A DNA stretch of 64,000 bases from Scheffersomyces stipitis CBS 6054 (lineage: Eukaryota; Ascomycota; Pichiomycetes; Serinales; Debaryomycetaceae), in the NCBI RefSeq assembly GCF_000209165.1, contig NC_009068.1, forward strand, positions 2,418,001 to 2,482,000, read 5' to 3'. This document shows, piece by piece, positions 19,018-30,053 of the stretch (positions within the stretch are counted from its first letter, which is position 1; each line of letters opens with the position of its first letter). A model generated the notes under the pieces. It searched no databases, was not told the DNA's origin, and saw only the letters and a program-made list of their open reading frames with translations. The translations under genes and the position numbers were made by a program.

Positions 19018-21201
19018 ATGGCCATGATCCTGTTGCCCAAAGAGCTCCAAGCTAACTCTACGCCCCAGATCAAGATCGATCCCAAGAAGCCTCTGATCGT
19101 TACGAATACCATTGATTCCGAACCCCGTCCTACACCAGCCAAGTCGATAGAGGAGGAAAGAAACCGCACCAACTGGGACACCGTCAAGATGCACCAATTC
19201 CTCGAAGGTTCGCCTGAAAAGTCGCTTGAGATCCTCAAGTTGTACAAGTCGTTGGAAAGAGACACTATCTTGCAGTCGTCCTTTGAGCACTACGACAACA
19301 CGAAAGACCAGGACCGTGAGTTGGTAGCCCAGAGAATTAACCAGATGACCAAGTTCATTGAGATTGATTCGCCAAAAAAATTCAGAAGAAGATTGAACTT
19401 GATGACCGTCTATGATCCATCCATGGGAATCAGAATTGCTGTCAACTTGGGATTGTTCCTCAACTGTATCAGAGGGAACGGTACCGCTGCCCAGTATGAG
19501 TTCTGGGCCAAGCACAGAGAATCCGCTATCATCAAGCAGATGTATGGCTGTTTCGGGATGACTGAATTGGGCCACGGATCCAATGTTGCTGGATGTGAAA
19601 CTACTGCTACTTTTGATGAAGAAACAGACGAGTTTGTCATCGACACTCCTAACATCAGTGCTACCAAGTGGTGGATCGGAGGTGCTGCCCATTCAGCTAC
19701 TCACAGTTCTGTTTATGCCAGATTGATCGTCAAGGGTAAGGACTACGGTGTAAAATGCTTCATTGTTCCATTGAGAGACTCCCAGCACAACTTGTGTCCT
19801 GGTGTTGCTATCGGTGATATTGGCTCTAAGATGGGAAGACAGGGTGTGGACAACGGCTGGATCCAGTTTTCGGACGTCAGAATCCCTAGATTCTTCATGT
19901 TGCAGAAATGGTGCAAAGTTGACCGCCACGGTAATGTGACCTTGCCTCCTTTGGAGCAATTGTCATACATCTCGTTATTGGGAGGCAGAGTCGACATGGC
20001 TGTGGACTCCTACAGACAGGGTGCTAGATTCATGACAATTGTGCTCAGATACGCTGCAGGCAGAAAACAGTTCAAGCAAGAAGGCGCCAAAGTTGAAACT
20101 ACCGTTTTGGACTATGCCAATGTGCAGAAGAGATTGTTGCCTTACCTTGCCTTGGTCTACGCCATGGCAGTTGGTACCGACAGATTGGAAAAGCAGCACG
20201 AACAGATCTTGGAACAAATGGATAGGGCCATCCTTAACAACGACAAGAACGGCATCAACCAGTCACTCAACAGCACCAAGTCGTTGTTTGTTGATTCTGG
20301 TTCTTTGAAGTCCACTTGCACGTGGTTAACGTCCTCCTTGATTGACGAGTCAAGACAAGCCTGTGGTGGTCATGGCTACTCCTCCTACAACGGTTTTGGC
20401 AAGACCTACAACGACTGGGCTGTCCAATGTACTTGGGAAGGTGACAACAACGTTCTTGGTATGTCTGCTGGTAAGACTATCGTGAAGAACGTCCAGCAGA
20501 TTCTCAAGGGCAAGACCATCAAGTCATCTACGTTGGATTTCCTCAATAACGCTAAACAATTGTTGGACACAAAGAACATTCTCGCAACTGAAGCTGACTT
20601 GAAGGACTCTTCCAAGTTCAGAGTTGCTCTACAAGCTGTCATTGTCAAGTATGCTGCTTCATTGTCTGATGTCTTGGCCAAGAACAAAAACAACTGGGAT
20701 TTGGTCGGCGCCCTGAGAGTCGAGTTGTCAAAGTTGAGAGCCCACTATTACTTGCTCGAGACGTTTGAAGAAAGAGTAAAGTCATTGAGTCCAGCCTCGG
20801 ACTTGTACCCTCACTTGGCCAACCTCTTGCAATTGTACTACGTGTCTGTGATACTCATTCCTTTTGCAGCTGATTTCATCAGATTTGGCGTTATCAGCTC
20901 CGACTTGGTATACTATGCTACTTCCGAGTACTTTGGTACCCTCTGTGGTGCCGTCAGACCATATGTCGTTGGTTTGACTGATTCGTTCCAACAACCAGAC
21001 AACTTCTTGAACTCGGCTATTGGTAAGTACGACGGTAATATCTACGAAAACTACTTTGGTGTTGTTAAGTCTGCCCATCCTCCAAGAAACGATAAGGCTC
21101 CATACAATTCTGCTTTGACGGGAATGTTGAACAGACCTTCTCAGGAAGAAAGAGAAAGATTTGAGAAGTCTGCCGAAGCTGCCAAGATATTGTCCCGCTA
21201 G
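19018..21201 (+). CDS. Peroxisomal acyl-CoA oxidase
   Basis: A 727-residue FAD enzyme catalysing the first step of peroxisomal beta-oxidation (acyl-CoA to trans-2-enoyl-CoA plus H2O2). It has the FAD/acyl-binding segment [15 protein letters not shown] (about 177-191), [14 protein letters not shown], the mid-domain [14 protein letters not shown], and the catalytic-base motif WEGDNNVLG with Glu474, then the C-terminal DGNIYENYF and NRPSQEERERF segments. The length is typical of yeast POX proteins. The C-terminus KILSR is not a PTS1 signal, as in other yeast acyl-CoA oxidases, which use a Pex5-dependent non-PTS1 route. A paralogue lies 2.4 kb away in opposite orientation. Codon use is highly biased, suggesting strong expression. 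I leave the symbol empty because POX1/2/4/5 naming cannot be decided. Confidence 0.95.
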   Translation: MAMILLPKELQANSTPQIKIDPKKPLIVTNTIDSEPRPTPAKSIEEERNRTNWDTVKMHQFLEGSPEKSLEILKLYKSLERDTILQSSFEHYDNTKDQDRELVAQRINQMTKFIEIDSPKKFRRRLNLMTVYDPSMGIRIAVNLGLFLNCIRGNGTAAQYEFWAKHRESAIIKQMYGCFGMTELGHGSNVAGCETTATFDEETDEFVIDTPNISATKWWIGGAAHSATHSSVYARLIVKGKDYGVKCFIVPLRDSQHNLCPGVAIGDIGSKMGRQGVDNGWIQFSDVRIPRFFMLQKWCKVDRHGNVTLPPLEQLSYISLLGGRVDMAVDSYRQGARFMTIVLRYAAGRKQFKQEGAKVETTVLDYANVQKRLLPYLALVYAMAVGTDRLEKQHEQILEQMDRAILNNDKNGINQSLNSTKSLFVDSGSLKSTCTWLTSSLIDESRQACGGHGYSSYNGFGKTYNDWAVQCTWEGDNNVLGMSAGKTIVKNVQQILKGKTIKSSTLDFLNNAKQLLDTKNILATEADLKDSSKFRVALQAVIVKYAASLSDVLAKNKNNWDLVGALRVELSKLRAHYYLLETFEERVKSLSPASDLYPHLANLLQLYYVSVILIPFAADFIRFGVISSDLVYYATSEYFGTLCGAVRPYVVGLTDSFQQPDNFLNSAIGKYDGNIYENYFGVVKSAHPPRNDKAPYNSALTGMLNRPSQEERERFEKSAEAAKILSR

Positions 21202-21459
21202 TACCTCTCATTGTGCTCTACCGTATCTGTACGTCGTTTCCAGTGGCAGTTGTAGCTTTTCTGCTTAGTTAAAATTAACAAATATTTATGCTTCACTAAC
21301 TGTAGATAAAGGTTGCGAAATTGTGGGTGTGGCTCTAAAATGGGCCTATATAAATGGAAGTCAGATCTACGAGACTGAGCCAAACGAAAATATATGTAAT
21401 TAAGCTGAATAGTCTTTGTGCTCTGCTCATCATATATTCAATTATATGTCAGTATAGCT

Positions 21460-22800
21460 ATGACTGCTGGAGAAGAGCCTTTCGATATTGCTGTTATCGG
21501 CTCTGGTCTAGCTGGAACTTTCGCAACTATTGCCTTATCGCATTTGCCCAATGTGAAAATCACTTCCTATGAGAAAACGGATGCCCCTAAAGAAGTGGGA
21601 GCCTGGATTTCGCTTACCAATGCTACGTTCGATGTACTCTCTAACTTTGTAGACATAAACAGCCTCAATCGCATTGCTTTCAAGGGGGACACCAACAACG
21701 AGTATCTCACTCGACACTGGAAAACAGGTGAAGTCATCTTCCGCCAACCGACCTTCAACCGTCCTAGACCTTTTGTAGAAGCCAGAACTCATAGAATCCC
21801 TTTGCATGATCTTCTTCTCAGCTATGTTCCACCAGATGTCATTCATTATAGCCATGACGTCAAGAATCTAAGTTTGCAATCTGACGGTACCATTATCAAC
21901 TTCACTGATGGCACTTCCAGCAGGAAGCACGATTTGGTAGTTGTTGCTGATGGGATCTATTCGAGAATCAGACGTCAGTTTTATCCAGATGGCAAGATCA
22001 AATACAAAGGCTTGGTGGCCTACAGAAGTGTGTTTCCAGCATCATTGGTATCGCACCTCGAAGTCAAGGAAGACACTTCAGTGTGGGTCAAAGATGGAAC
22101 GGTAATTTTCCTTTCCAGGCTTGGACTAGACCAGTATGGAATCGTGGCTATTCTAAGTGAACCAGAGTCTACGGCTTCTCAATTGAGCTGGGACAAGTCT
22201 ACTGGGAACTGGGGCAAACATCGCCTTGTAGAGCATTTCGCAGAGTGGGACCCCTACATCAACGATGTCATCAAGTCGATTCCAGAAATCAGGGCTTATC
22301 CTTTGGAACAGGCTCCTTGGCTCAGCAATTTGGTCATAGAAGATAAAATTGTCTTTATCGGAGATGCTGGTCATCCAACGTCTGGTATCTACGGTTCTGG
22401 GGCTTCGTTTGGATTCTCTGATGTTTGGGCGCTTTATAGAGCCTTGCAAGAAACATCGTCCAACTATTGGATTAAGAACAATACCCCTACGTTTAAATAC
22501 AATGCCAAATTGGCCCTATTCCTCTTTAATGAGACGAGAAGATATTTCTTGCAACGGGTAGAACAGCAGGTGTCAATTGACTCTCAGGTCAAAAGGGAGA
22601 ATCTAACTGAAATAGACGACAAGGAATGGACAGACCGTTATCTTATCGTCAGAGCAGGGGGTGATTGGATCCGGTCTCATAATGTAGAACTAGAATTCCA
22701 GAAAGTTAGAGATCAATATTTGAACTTGCTTCAAAAGAATGTCACCAGCTTCAAAACATCTGGGAAGGGATTGTCTACGTTGGATTTACCTAAACTCTAG
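21460..22800 (+). CDS. FAD-dependent monooxygenase, salicylate-hydroxylase-like
   Basis: A 446-residue group A flavoprotein monooxygenase of the PHBH fold. It shows the Rossmann motif GSGLAG (residues 14-19) in FDIAVIGSGLAGTF, the DG motif VVADGIYSRIR near 165-175, and the second FAD motif FIGDAGHPTSGIYGSGASFGFSD (about 299-321). Enzymes of this class use NAD(P)H and O2 to hydroxylate aromatic or related rings; the substrate cannot be inferred. I chose ATG 21460 because nothing upstream in frame starts with ATG and this start places the Rossmann strand at residue 8. A TATATAA element is near 21347. There is no peroxisomal SKL end (it ends LDLPKL; PKL is a weak PTS1-like tripeptide) and no signal peptide. 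The gene sits between two acyl-CoA oxidases. Confidence 0.85.
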   Translation: MTAGEEPFDIAVIGSGLAGTFATIALSHLPNVKITSYEKTDAPKEVGAWISLTNATFDVLSNFVDINSLNRIAFKGDTNNEYLTRHWKTGEVIFRQPTFNRPRPFVEARTHRIPLHDLLLSYVPPDVIHYSHDVKNLSLQSDGTIINFTDGTSSRKHDLVVVADGIYSRIRRQFYPDGKIKYKGLVAYRSVFPASLVSHLEVKEDTSVWVKDGTVIFLSRLGLDQYGIVAILSEPESTASQLSWDKSTGNWGKHRLVEHFAEWDPYINDVIKSIPEIRAYPLEQAPWLSNLVIEDKIVFIGDAGHPTSGIYGSGASFGFSDVWALYRALQETSSNYWIKNNTPTFKYNAKLALFLFNETRRYFLQRVEQQVSIDSQVKRENLTEIDDKEWTDRYLIVRAGGDWIRSHNVELEFQKVRDQYLNLLQKNVTSFKTSGKGLSTLDLPKL

Positions 22801-23560
22801 CCCATGAACAGACAAGCCATACAATGAACAAACTACAAAAGAATCTATAGCTGCACAGCCCACAGCAGCTCATCGGACTATCAAAGCTAACAAATACAAA
22901 ATTTGCAATTGCAAAGCAGACAAGCACCGATCCACCATAGACACAGAATAGAATATAGACTTAGTTAACAAAAATGAACGCTTTTATAAGCATATCAAAA
23001 TATTTTGTAACACAAATCACTCCCAAATGTACCGAAGGCTTAAGTCGATCGGTCGTTTTGGTAACCACATCTGAATTGGCGTAATATACATGAATTATCT
23101 AGGCTATGTATGTCTTAGGTCACGTGCTCCTGAAACACTTGTGCATAACGCATCGTTCTATTAAAACAGATTCTCCAGAAGAGCTCTCGATGGCTCATTT
23201 ATCCAATCACCAAGAAATCTTGAATATAAACTGTTCTAACAAAGTACGATCCATGGATCTCTGGCTACATCATCGTGCAAATAGAACTTTCTTATTCAAA
23301 AATTGAAAAATTCCAACAAAGCTGTTTCTGATTATTATCTTTCGTCGTGGTGCGAACATTCGATCAATGCACAATTTGAATATTAAGACAACAGAAGCCG
23401 AGCTTCACAAGATGCACGTCGGTTGCATTCCTCTACAAAGATTATAATTGATTCGTTTCATTGCAATAAATATAGCATTCATAAAAACCTAATTTTTCAG
23501 AACTTAAATAACAGAAGGGTCAACTGAGCCTACAGCTCACTTTGACAAGAACGTAGCAGC
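22801..23560. other. Convergent intergenic between monooxygenase and second POX
   Basis: 760 bp of 3' flanks. No gene is recognised. One CACGTG box is near 23120. Confidence 0.5.
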
Positions 23561-25705
23561 TTACCTGGACAAAAGTTCACCAGTTTCCAAGGTCTTCTCA
23601 AATCTTTCTCTTTCTTCCAAGGAAGGTCTGTTCAACATGCCTTCCAAAGCAGCAGAGTAAGGTGCCTTGTGGTTTCTTGGTGGGTTGAGTTCCTTGACAG
23701 CAGTGAAGTAGTTCTCGTAGATGTTACCGTCGTATCTGCCGAGAGCAGAGTTGACCAACATGTCTGACAACTGGAAACCATCGGTGAAGCCAACGGCATG
23801 TGGTCTGACTTCTCTGCATAAATCTGGAATGACACTAGAAGCCAATTCGCCAACAAGTTCGGTAGTGATGACATTGACAGTCAACAAGATACCAGCGAAT
23901 CTCTCAACGACAATACCCGAGAAGTACAATTGACCCAAAAGAATCAAGTATGGCTTCAATTCAGTTTGTTCGAACTCATCGATTCTTCTGAGGAATTCAT
24001 CCAACAAGTAGTGATGAGCCTTCAACTTGGAGATGTTGACCAACTCAGCACCGGCGTAGTCGAAGTTGTGCTTTCTGACGGTCTTGGAGGTGTTGTAGGA
24101 CAATCTGATGATGGCAACTTCAAGACTCTTCAAGGCAGTCTTCAAATCCTTGAGGTCAGCAGCAGAGCTCAAGATTGGCTTCTTGCCATTAGCTTCAACA
24201 TATTCCTTGGTGTTGGTCAAGAAAGCAGAAGAACCCTTGACAATCTTGCCGTCGTCGATAACAGCAATGGTGTGCTTGACAATAGGCTTACCGATGTTGA
24301 TACCAAGAACGTTGTTGTCACCTTCCCAAGTACATTGGACAACCCAGTCATTGTAGGCTTTACCGAAACCACTGTAGGAAGAGTAACCGTGACCACCACA
24401 GGATTGTCTAGCATTGTCAATGACTTCAGCAGCCAACCAGGTACAAGTAGACTTCAAGGCACCAGAGTCGATGAACAACGACTTCATAGCATCGATAGAC
24501 TTCAAGATACCTGCTTCATCGTCGTCGTCAACAGCGTCTTCCAAGTCGTTGACAGTACTCTCGATGCTTCTTTCTATCTTGTAGGCACCGGCAGAAACAA
24601 CATAGGCCAAAGCGATGTATGGCAACAATCTCTTCTGGTGCAATGGGTAGTCCAACAACTGTGTTTCCTTCACGTCGTCTTCATCTTCAGCTTCAGCCTC
24701 AGCCTCAGCAGACTTGAACTGTCTTCTTCCAATAGCGTATCTGATGGCGATGGTGATCATTCTCGAGATCATTCTGAACGAGTCAGCAACCATGACAACT
24801 CTACCACCCAACAAAGCCGAGTACGACAATTGTTCCAAAGGAGGTAAGATCACTTCACCGTCTCTGGAAACCTTACAGAACTTCTGCAACATGAAGAATC
24901 TTGGGATTCTGACAGAGGAGAACTGAATCCAACCGTTGTCGATACCATCTCTACCCATCTTGGCACCGATATCACCGACAGTGACACCAGGATACAAGTT
25001 GTGCTGGGAGTCTCTCAATGGCACGACGAAGGTCTTAACACCGTAGTCTTCACCCTTCACAATCAATCTGGCGTAGACAGTACAATGGGTAGCCGAATGG
25101 GCAGCACCTCCGATCCACCACTTGGTAGCACCGATGTGAGGGGTGTTGATGATGAACTCATCATTGTCTTCGTCGAAAGTAGCAGTAGTTTCCAAACCCA
25201 TAACGTTGGAACCGTGGGCCAACTCGGTCATACCAAAACAACCGTAAATTCCCTTGATGGTGGCAGTTTCCTTTTGCAAGGCCCAGTACTTCAATTGCTC
25301 GACGGTACCGGAACCTCTGATACAAGAAAGGAACAAACCCAAGTTGACACCGACTCTGGTGGCTACTTGGGGGTCGAAAAGACCAAGGATAGACAATCTT
25401 CTCTGGAACTCAGGGATGGTGTCATTCTCAAGGTATCTACCAATACGGTCGATCTTTACGGCAGTCAACTCTCTCTGTTGCTCTTTGGTCAAGTCGTAGT
25501 ACTTGAGGTCAGCAGCCAAGATGGGGTCTCTTTCCATCTGCTGGGTCAACAGCTTGAAGAGCTCGGATCTTTCCTGGTTACCTTCCAAGAACCAGTGCAA
25601 CTTGTCGGTGTCGAACTTGGTAGCAGCTCTTTCGGTCTGCAAAAGAGACTTGGGGTCAGGTGGAGCTGCCGAGCTCACGACATTAGCGGTTTTGTAACTG
25701 GACAT
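23561..25705 (-). CDS. Peroxisomal acyl-CoA oxidase, second copy
   Basis: A 714-residue paralogue of the gene at 19018, with the same motif order: [43 protein letters not shown], catalytic WEGDNNVLG with Glu461, and [11 protein letters not shown] near the end. By eye most of the central domain matches the other copy, while the N-terminus and the C-terminal third are more diverged, so the duplication is not recent. It carries an acidic insert ([11 protein letters not shown], about 332-343) absent from the other copy. The start is ATG 25705; the upstream in-frame codon is TTG. TATATATA lies about 205 bp upstream, and CCTCGG hexamers lie at 26039-26044 (reverse) and 26624-26629. It ends LLSR, not a PTS1. 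The two paralogues may differ in chain-length preference (inference). Confidence 0.95.
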   Translation of the reverse strand: MSSYKTANVVSSAAPPDPKSLLQTERAATKFDTDKLHWFLEGNQERSELFKLLTQQMERDPILAADLKYYDLTKEQQRELTAVKIDRIGRYLENDTIPEFQRRLSILGLFDPQVATRVGVNLGLFLSCIRGSGTVEQLKYWALQKETATIKGIYGCFGMTELAHGSNVMGLETTATFDEDNDEFIINTPHIGATKWWIGGAAHSATHCTVYARLIVKGEDYGVKTFVVPLRDSQHNLYPGVTVGDIGAKMGRDGIDNGWIQFSSVRIPRFFMLQKFCKVSRDGEVILPPLEQLSYSALLGGRVVMVADSFRMISRMITIAIRYAIGRRQFKSAEAEAEAEDEDDVKETQLLDYPLHQKRLLPYIALAYVVSAGAYKIERSIESTVNDLEDAVDDDDEAGILKSIDAMKSLFIDSGALKSTCTWLAAEVIDNARQSCGGHGYSSYSGFGKAYNDWVVQCTWEGDNNVLGINIGKPIVKHTIAVIDDGKIVKGSSAFLTNTKEYVEANGKKPILSSAADLKDLKTALKSLEVAIIRLSYNTSKTVRKHNFDYAGAELVNISKLKAHHYLLDEFLRRIDEFEQTELKPYLILLGQLYFSGIVVERFAGILLTVNVITTELVGELASSVIPDLCREVRPHAVGFTDGFQLSDMLVNSALGRYDGNIYENYFTAVKELNPPRNHKAPYSAALEGMLNRPSLEERERFEKTLETGELLSR

Positions 25706-27473
25706 GATACTATCTGTATGAATCAATCAACGATAATAGGGTGCGAGAAAAGAGGCTAGCTTTATATCAAATAAACCAAACCAACGTAAGAGTATAATAG
25801 TCGCTTCAAAACAAGTTTCGGTTCAGTAGAGGAAACGAAAAATGCAAGTTGAAAGAAAACAACAGAACAAATAAAAAGGACGAAGAGCAATAAGGCCAGA
25901 AATCGCTCCCATATATATATTGGAAAATGCTCCGTCTCCATTTTCCGGTGTCTGCGGTTTCTAGGTACTCCACAAAATGCCAGAAAGCCAGAAGTCTCAT
26001 TTTACATGTGCTTTGGGGAAATCTGGCACAGAATAATACCGAGGATCAAGCTGTGCCCGCGTGTGCAGGCCCTTTAGCCATCATGCTCTACCAACATATC
26101 CGAGGGCCGTGTCACCTCCAGCTAGAATGTCAGCATAAGCTCATTTTGGGGAGAAAGTATGGGGAAATCTCAATTACTCCGTTGCTTTTTGCCTTGCTGC
26201 CAGCGCTTGCACCAGCAAATGCCCCAGGGATACCGGCTGCGGTTTTCGGTAGAAGTTGTCGCAATTGTAGCGACTCAGGTATTTCCGATATCTGGGTAGC
26301 GAAACCTCTTCTTCACACTTCACCGAGTTCTCAGATTCTACACCTCGTCTCTAATTTGGCACACCCCGATTTAGGCTTGAACTCCTTCACCTGTTTCACT
26401 CTGAATTTTTTTTCTTTTGTCCGTTTTCAGTCACCTTTGTCAGATTGTAGTTGTCTGATTTTGGATGAGTGCCCTTATTTGCTTGGGCCGTCTTTTCCTA
26501 CAACAGCTACCTTTTCGCTTTCCAGTGATTTTTTCACTCGGTGGCCCGAAGCCTTCAACTGCTCCAAACCAGATCAGCTCACTCTCGTTTCGCAATCTCC
26601 GTAGACTACCTACTCCATCTTATCCTCGGACGCGGAAACACCAAAATATTTGCTATCGCACTGTCGGCCCAGACCCACGGCAACGAACTGGTCCTGAGCC
26701 CAGACACTTGTCGGACGTAGAAATACACTTTTGATTTTCCAACTCCGAGACCGTACTCGCGCACACTGTCACCGAGCAGCCGATGCTCCTTCTAGGTACC
26801 AGTCCCAATCCAGCCGTAGGTCTGTGAAATTTTCACTTGTCTGTGCTGGCGACGTCAGGAGCAGATTCTCGCACAACTTCTCTTTTTGTGGGGTAAAAAA
26901 ATATGAGAAAAAACCTTCATATGTTTCAGCTTCCATCTCCTTACCAAACCAGACTACGCCCATACAGTACTTCCCCTCCATAACGGAGCCAATAATATTC
27001 ACATGGGCGGGGTACTACCTTTCACACCACTACGGTCTTGTCGCAAAGTTGCTTCGTTTTATTTGCACCCTAATTCTATCTGACAACTGATGGCACGATT
27101 GTGCTTCTACACCTTCTAAGTAAATTGGAACAGCCGTTGTACGACTGTCGCATGGTCATATCCAATTTTCATGGCACGATACCGAACCGCATATGCTTTC
27201 TCTGTTCTTGACCGAAGCCAACTGCTCCGTGCCAGTCGTGGCGTGAAGGTGCCAACAATGACGCTACTTCCGTCAGTCGACACATTCAGCCAGCACGTTC
27301 AGTCGACTCGTTTGCAGACTCCTTCGGAAATCACAGCACTTAACCCTAACTCACCCTGCTAAAATATCAGGCTGCAAATGGGTGCAAATGGTTGCGAACA
27401 TTTCAATTGCCCGATTTTGAATTATGCCATCTCACGTCCATGCTTCGGTTCGTCTGGCTGTAGCTGCCTGGAC
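25706..27473. promoter_or_regulatory. Upstream region of second POX gene with CCTCGG hexamers
   Basis: 1.77 kb without a recognised gene. CCTCGG, the core of FarA/Ctf1-type fatty-acid response sites, is present at 26624-26629 and, inverted, at 26039-26044. A TATA element is at about 25911-25919. Open frames here (for example 225 codons from 25927) show no family features. Functional assignment is inference from motif and neighbour. Confidence 0.5.
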
Positions 27474-28007
27474 CTACCCTTCGTAGTCACTATCTCCGTA
27501 GTGGTATTGGTTGCTTTCTTCTGTTAGCATATGAACTCTGTTCTGCCATGCTCTTTCTTGTCTCGCGTGCAATACTCTGACCTTGTGACAATTGTACATG
27601 AACCGCTTGCTGTGAACATACCCACTCATTTCCATTAAGAAGGCTGTGTTTAGATAGAAATTCCTGAAATTGCACAACTCGATTATCGATTTCAAGTCCT
27701 TTTCAAGTGCAATTCGGTTTTCTTCCGTTAGTTGGTCAGCGTACTGCTCTATATTCTTCGTCGCCTTAAGAGAAGCCAACAATTTCTTTCTATCTTCCGG
27801 TTCCATACTCAACAACTTTATAATCATTAGGAAGCTCTTTGCACTCTTATAGTAGTCTCGATTGAGGATAAGCTTGTTGTGGATGATATCTTGGCAGCGC
27901 AACTCAAAGCTTTTAATTGAAACTGAATTCTCAAATATATTGCACAAGTTTCTATAGTCTTGAGTCATCTCATCAGCGGAGTCGTTCAATGGGGTTGGAT
28001 ATTCCAT
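27474..28007 (-). CDS. Hypothetical protein, 177 residues
   Basis: I do not recognise this protein. It is hydrophilic and predicted largely helical by eye, with regular Leu/Ile spacing from residue 15 to 125 (for example SAKSFLMIIKLLSMEPEDRKKLLASLK). A Cys/His-containing stretch follows (SGYVHSKRFMYNCHKVRVLHARQERAW, about 128-155) and the tail is acidic (DSDYEG). There is no signal peptide or membrane helix. The composition and absence of low complexity suggest a real gene. It starts at ATG 28007 and lies upstream of, and in the same orientation as, the second acyl-CoA oxidase gene, about 1.8 kb away. Confidence 0.55.
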   Translation of the reverse strand: MEYPTPLNDSADEMTQDYRNLCNIFENSVSIKSFELRCQDIIHNKLILNRDYYKSAKSFLMIIKLLSMEPEDRKKLLASLKATKNIEQYADQLTEENRIALEKDLKSIIELCNFRNFYLNTAFLMEMSGYVHSKRFMYNCHKVRVLHARQERAWQNRVHMLTEESNQYHYGDSDYEG

Positions 28008-30053
28008 GAGACTATCTTTATATCAGGCAATATGGATGTGTTTGTTGTTGGAGGATTGCCAATGGGGTAATGGTTTTTGCTTTCGTTGTTCTATTTCTTC
28101 TACCTTGTATTCTTCGAGTGGGAGTGTGAATCATGAACTCTTTTGACATCTATGCTTTTGAAGTCTCTCTTCTGTTTCGTTTTCTGAAGCCCATTATCTT
28201 ATTTTACGTGAACGGAAATGAATGTCGGTGTTAGATACACCTTGCACTTAAGCAGAATCTACCAAAGATCAGATTACTTTTCTCTCTGGATTTGTGAATT
28301 TTCGCTATGAAGCCAACTTTGCTACTATATGTTCGAAATTTTTCATGTATAACTTTAAGTAAATCAAGGAATATTGATTTATATATTTAATTCATATGGC
28401 TTTTCTTCAGAAAAAAACCCTTCAGTTAATGCATAACTTAAATTGAAATTGGGTTTCATGAGTCCACTTGGCGATATAATATTATATAATTTAATTACTC
28501 CTGCTTATTGATTTTTTGATATACGAATAGAAGCTTCTATTCGGCTTCGGGTAAGTACGACAGTACTAACTTTTCATGTGGAACCATTGACATACTTCCA
28601 ATCGAGGTGTTGAAAAATTCGTAATTGAAGAGATTTACGGTTTCAATATCCTGTTGCCTTTAGAGTCCCAATATACGAAGAAGCCTAGTTGGGTGTGTAG
28701 AGGGGGTCGCCTTTGTCATTGTCCAAAAACAGGTTCATTCATGCAATAGTTCCTAGTTACAAACTTGCATATTATCGCAACATAGTGGAATCCCGAATTT
28801 CTAGTTGAATATGAATACCTGATTCAGCTGCGGCTCAGTTGGAACTGTAGGGTTCTACCTGTCCACTTCAATGGATTGAAATATAATACAATTTTTTTGA
28901 AGTTCATTTGGTCTCCGGCGTAATTCAATTGTTTTGCAATTGGCTCTGGACAACTCTTGGGAGAATACTTCAGAATCTACTTCTCTATGACGTTTTCGCT
29001 AATGCAACCGCAGTTCGGGATTTGGATTTACAAAGACCCAAGATTTTTTTTTTGCACAATGATACAGAATTTATAATTTTGCAATATAATAATTTGAGAC
29101 CTCGTTGACCCCACAGTTTGTCAAGATTGCAACATGAAATCTTCACAATTGATATCTTGATATCGAAGTTGACAGTCAACACATCCAACCGACGCCAATA
29201 CTGAAGCAATTGTAAATTCAAAAAAGTCATAGTACTTGGACACTGGAAGCAGTGTTAGATGAAAGAAGCATTTTTTCACCCAACATTTCGTATTGTAACA
29301 TTGGCATTTCTTGATTTAGGAAAGACAATGGTATGAAATCTCAAAGCCTGCAAATTGTGTCGGACTTGCTTGATCTGAAATTCTTAAGATTTTGTTGCGC
29401 AACGGTAAATTTATTTCCTACTAGATCAGAGCCAATTCAGCAGAGAGTTGCACAATACTGTTTCCGAAACCTGTGATTCAGGAATTTAATACTTCAAAGA
29501 CTGCAGCTTGGATTGGGCTATTTAAAATAGTTGGAATTCAAATGCACAAATGCTCATCTTTCTAAGAACAGTTTGACGAGGTCCATAAGCACTAGCTAAT
29601 GTGTATTTCTCAACCAGACTTGTTCTACAAAGTGTTACTGTTGTTGCCAATGGGAATCAACTTTTAAAACTTTATACATTAAACCTCAAAAGATATATAC
29701 AGCAAAAAAACTAGTAGTTGACGATCTTCCAAGAATTGCACTAGAGAAGCTTCAAATATTTTTTTCACAATTGGAATAAATTGTGAGCATTTACATGAAT
29801 TGGAAATTGATGCAAATACAAGAATTTGATTCGAAAGAAATGCAAGCCTTAAAGAATTGGAAATGCTTCTAGCTCGAGGATATTGAGAATCATAAACGGA
29901 CATTCGTGTGTTTAACAAGATCATTTTAAGTGTAGTTGGTAGGAAAGAAGCTACCAAATTTACATATGGCTTCAGTTTACCATATAGTACAAGCAAAAGT
30001 GATAGGGTAGCAAATCAGGCAAACGCCTTCAATGTAATTTATACTACCGACTC
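28008..30053. other. AT-rich gene desert
   Basis: 2.05 kb with no recognised gene, tRNA or element. It contains a perfect 20-bp palindrome at 28524-28543 and many T/A runs. Short frames (up to about 105 codons on the minus strand near 29679-29996) have no family features. Unusually long for this otherwise compact stretch; possibly an eroded gene or element. Confidence 0.5.
28524..28543. repeat. Perfect 20-bp palindrome
   Basis: CGAATAGAAG followed directly by its reverse complement, CTTCTATTCG, with no spacer. Confidence 0.9.

Noticed and set aside
23930..24847. A 305-codon frame antisense to the second acyl-CoA oxidase, and a similar 230-codon frame antisense to the first (19000-19692)
   Set aside because: Long antisense frames are expected opposite genes with strong codon bias. 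The translations have no family features, while the sense frames are clear enzymes.
25927..26604. A 225-codon plus-strand frame upstream of the second POX gene
   Set aside because: The composition is irregular with no motif, and it lies in a promoter region where several frames are open at once.
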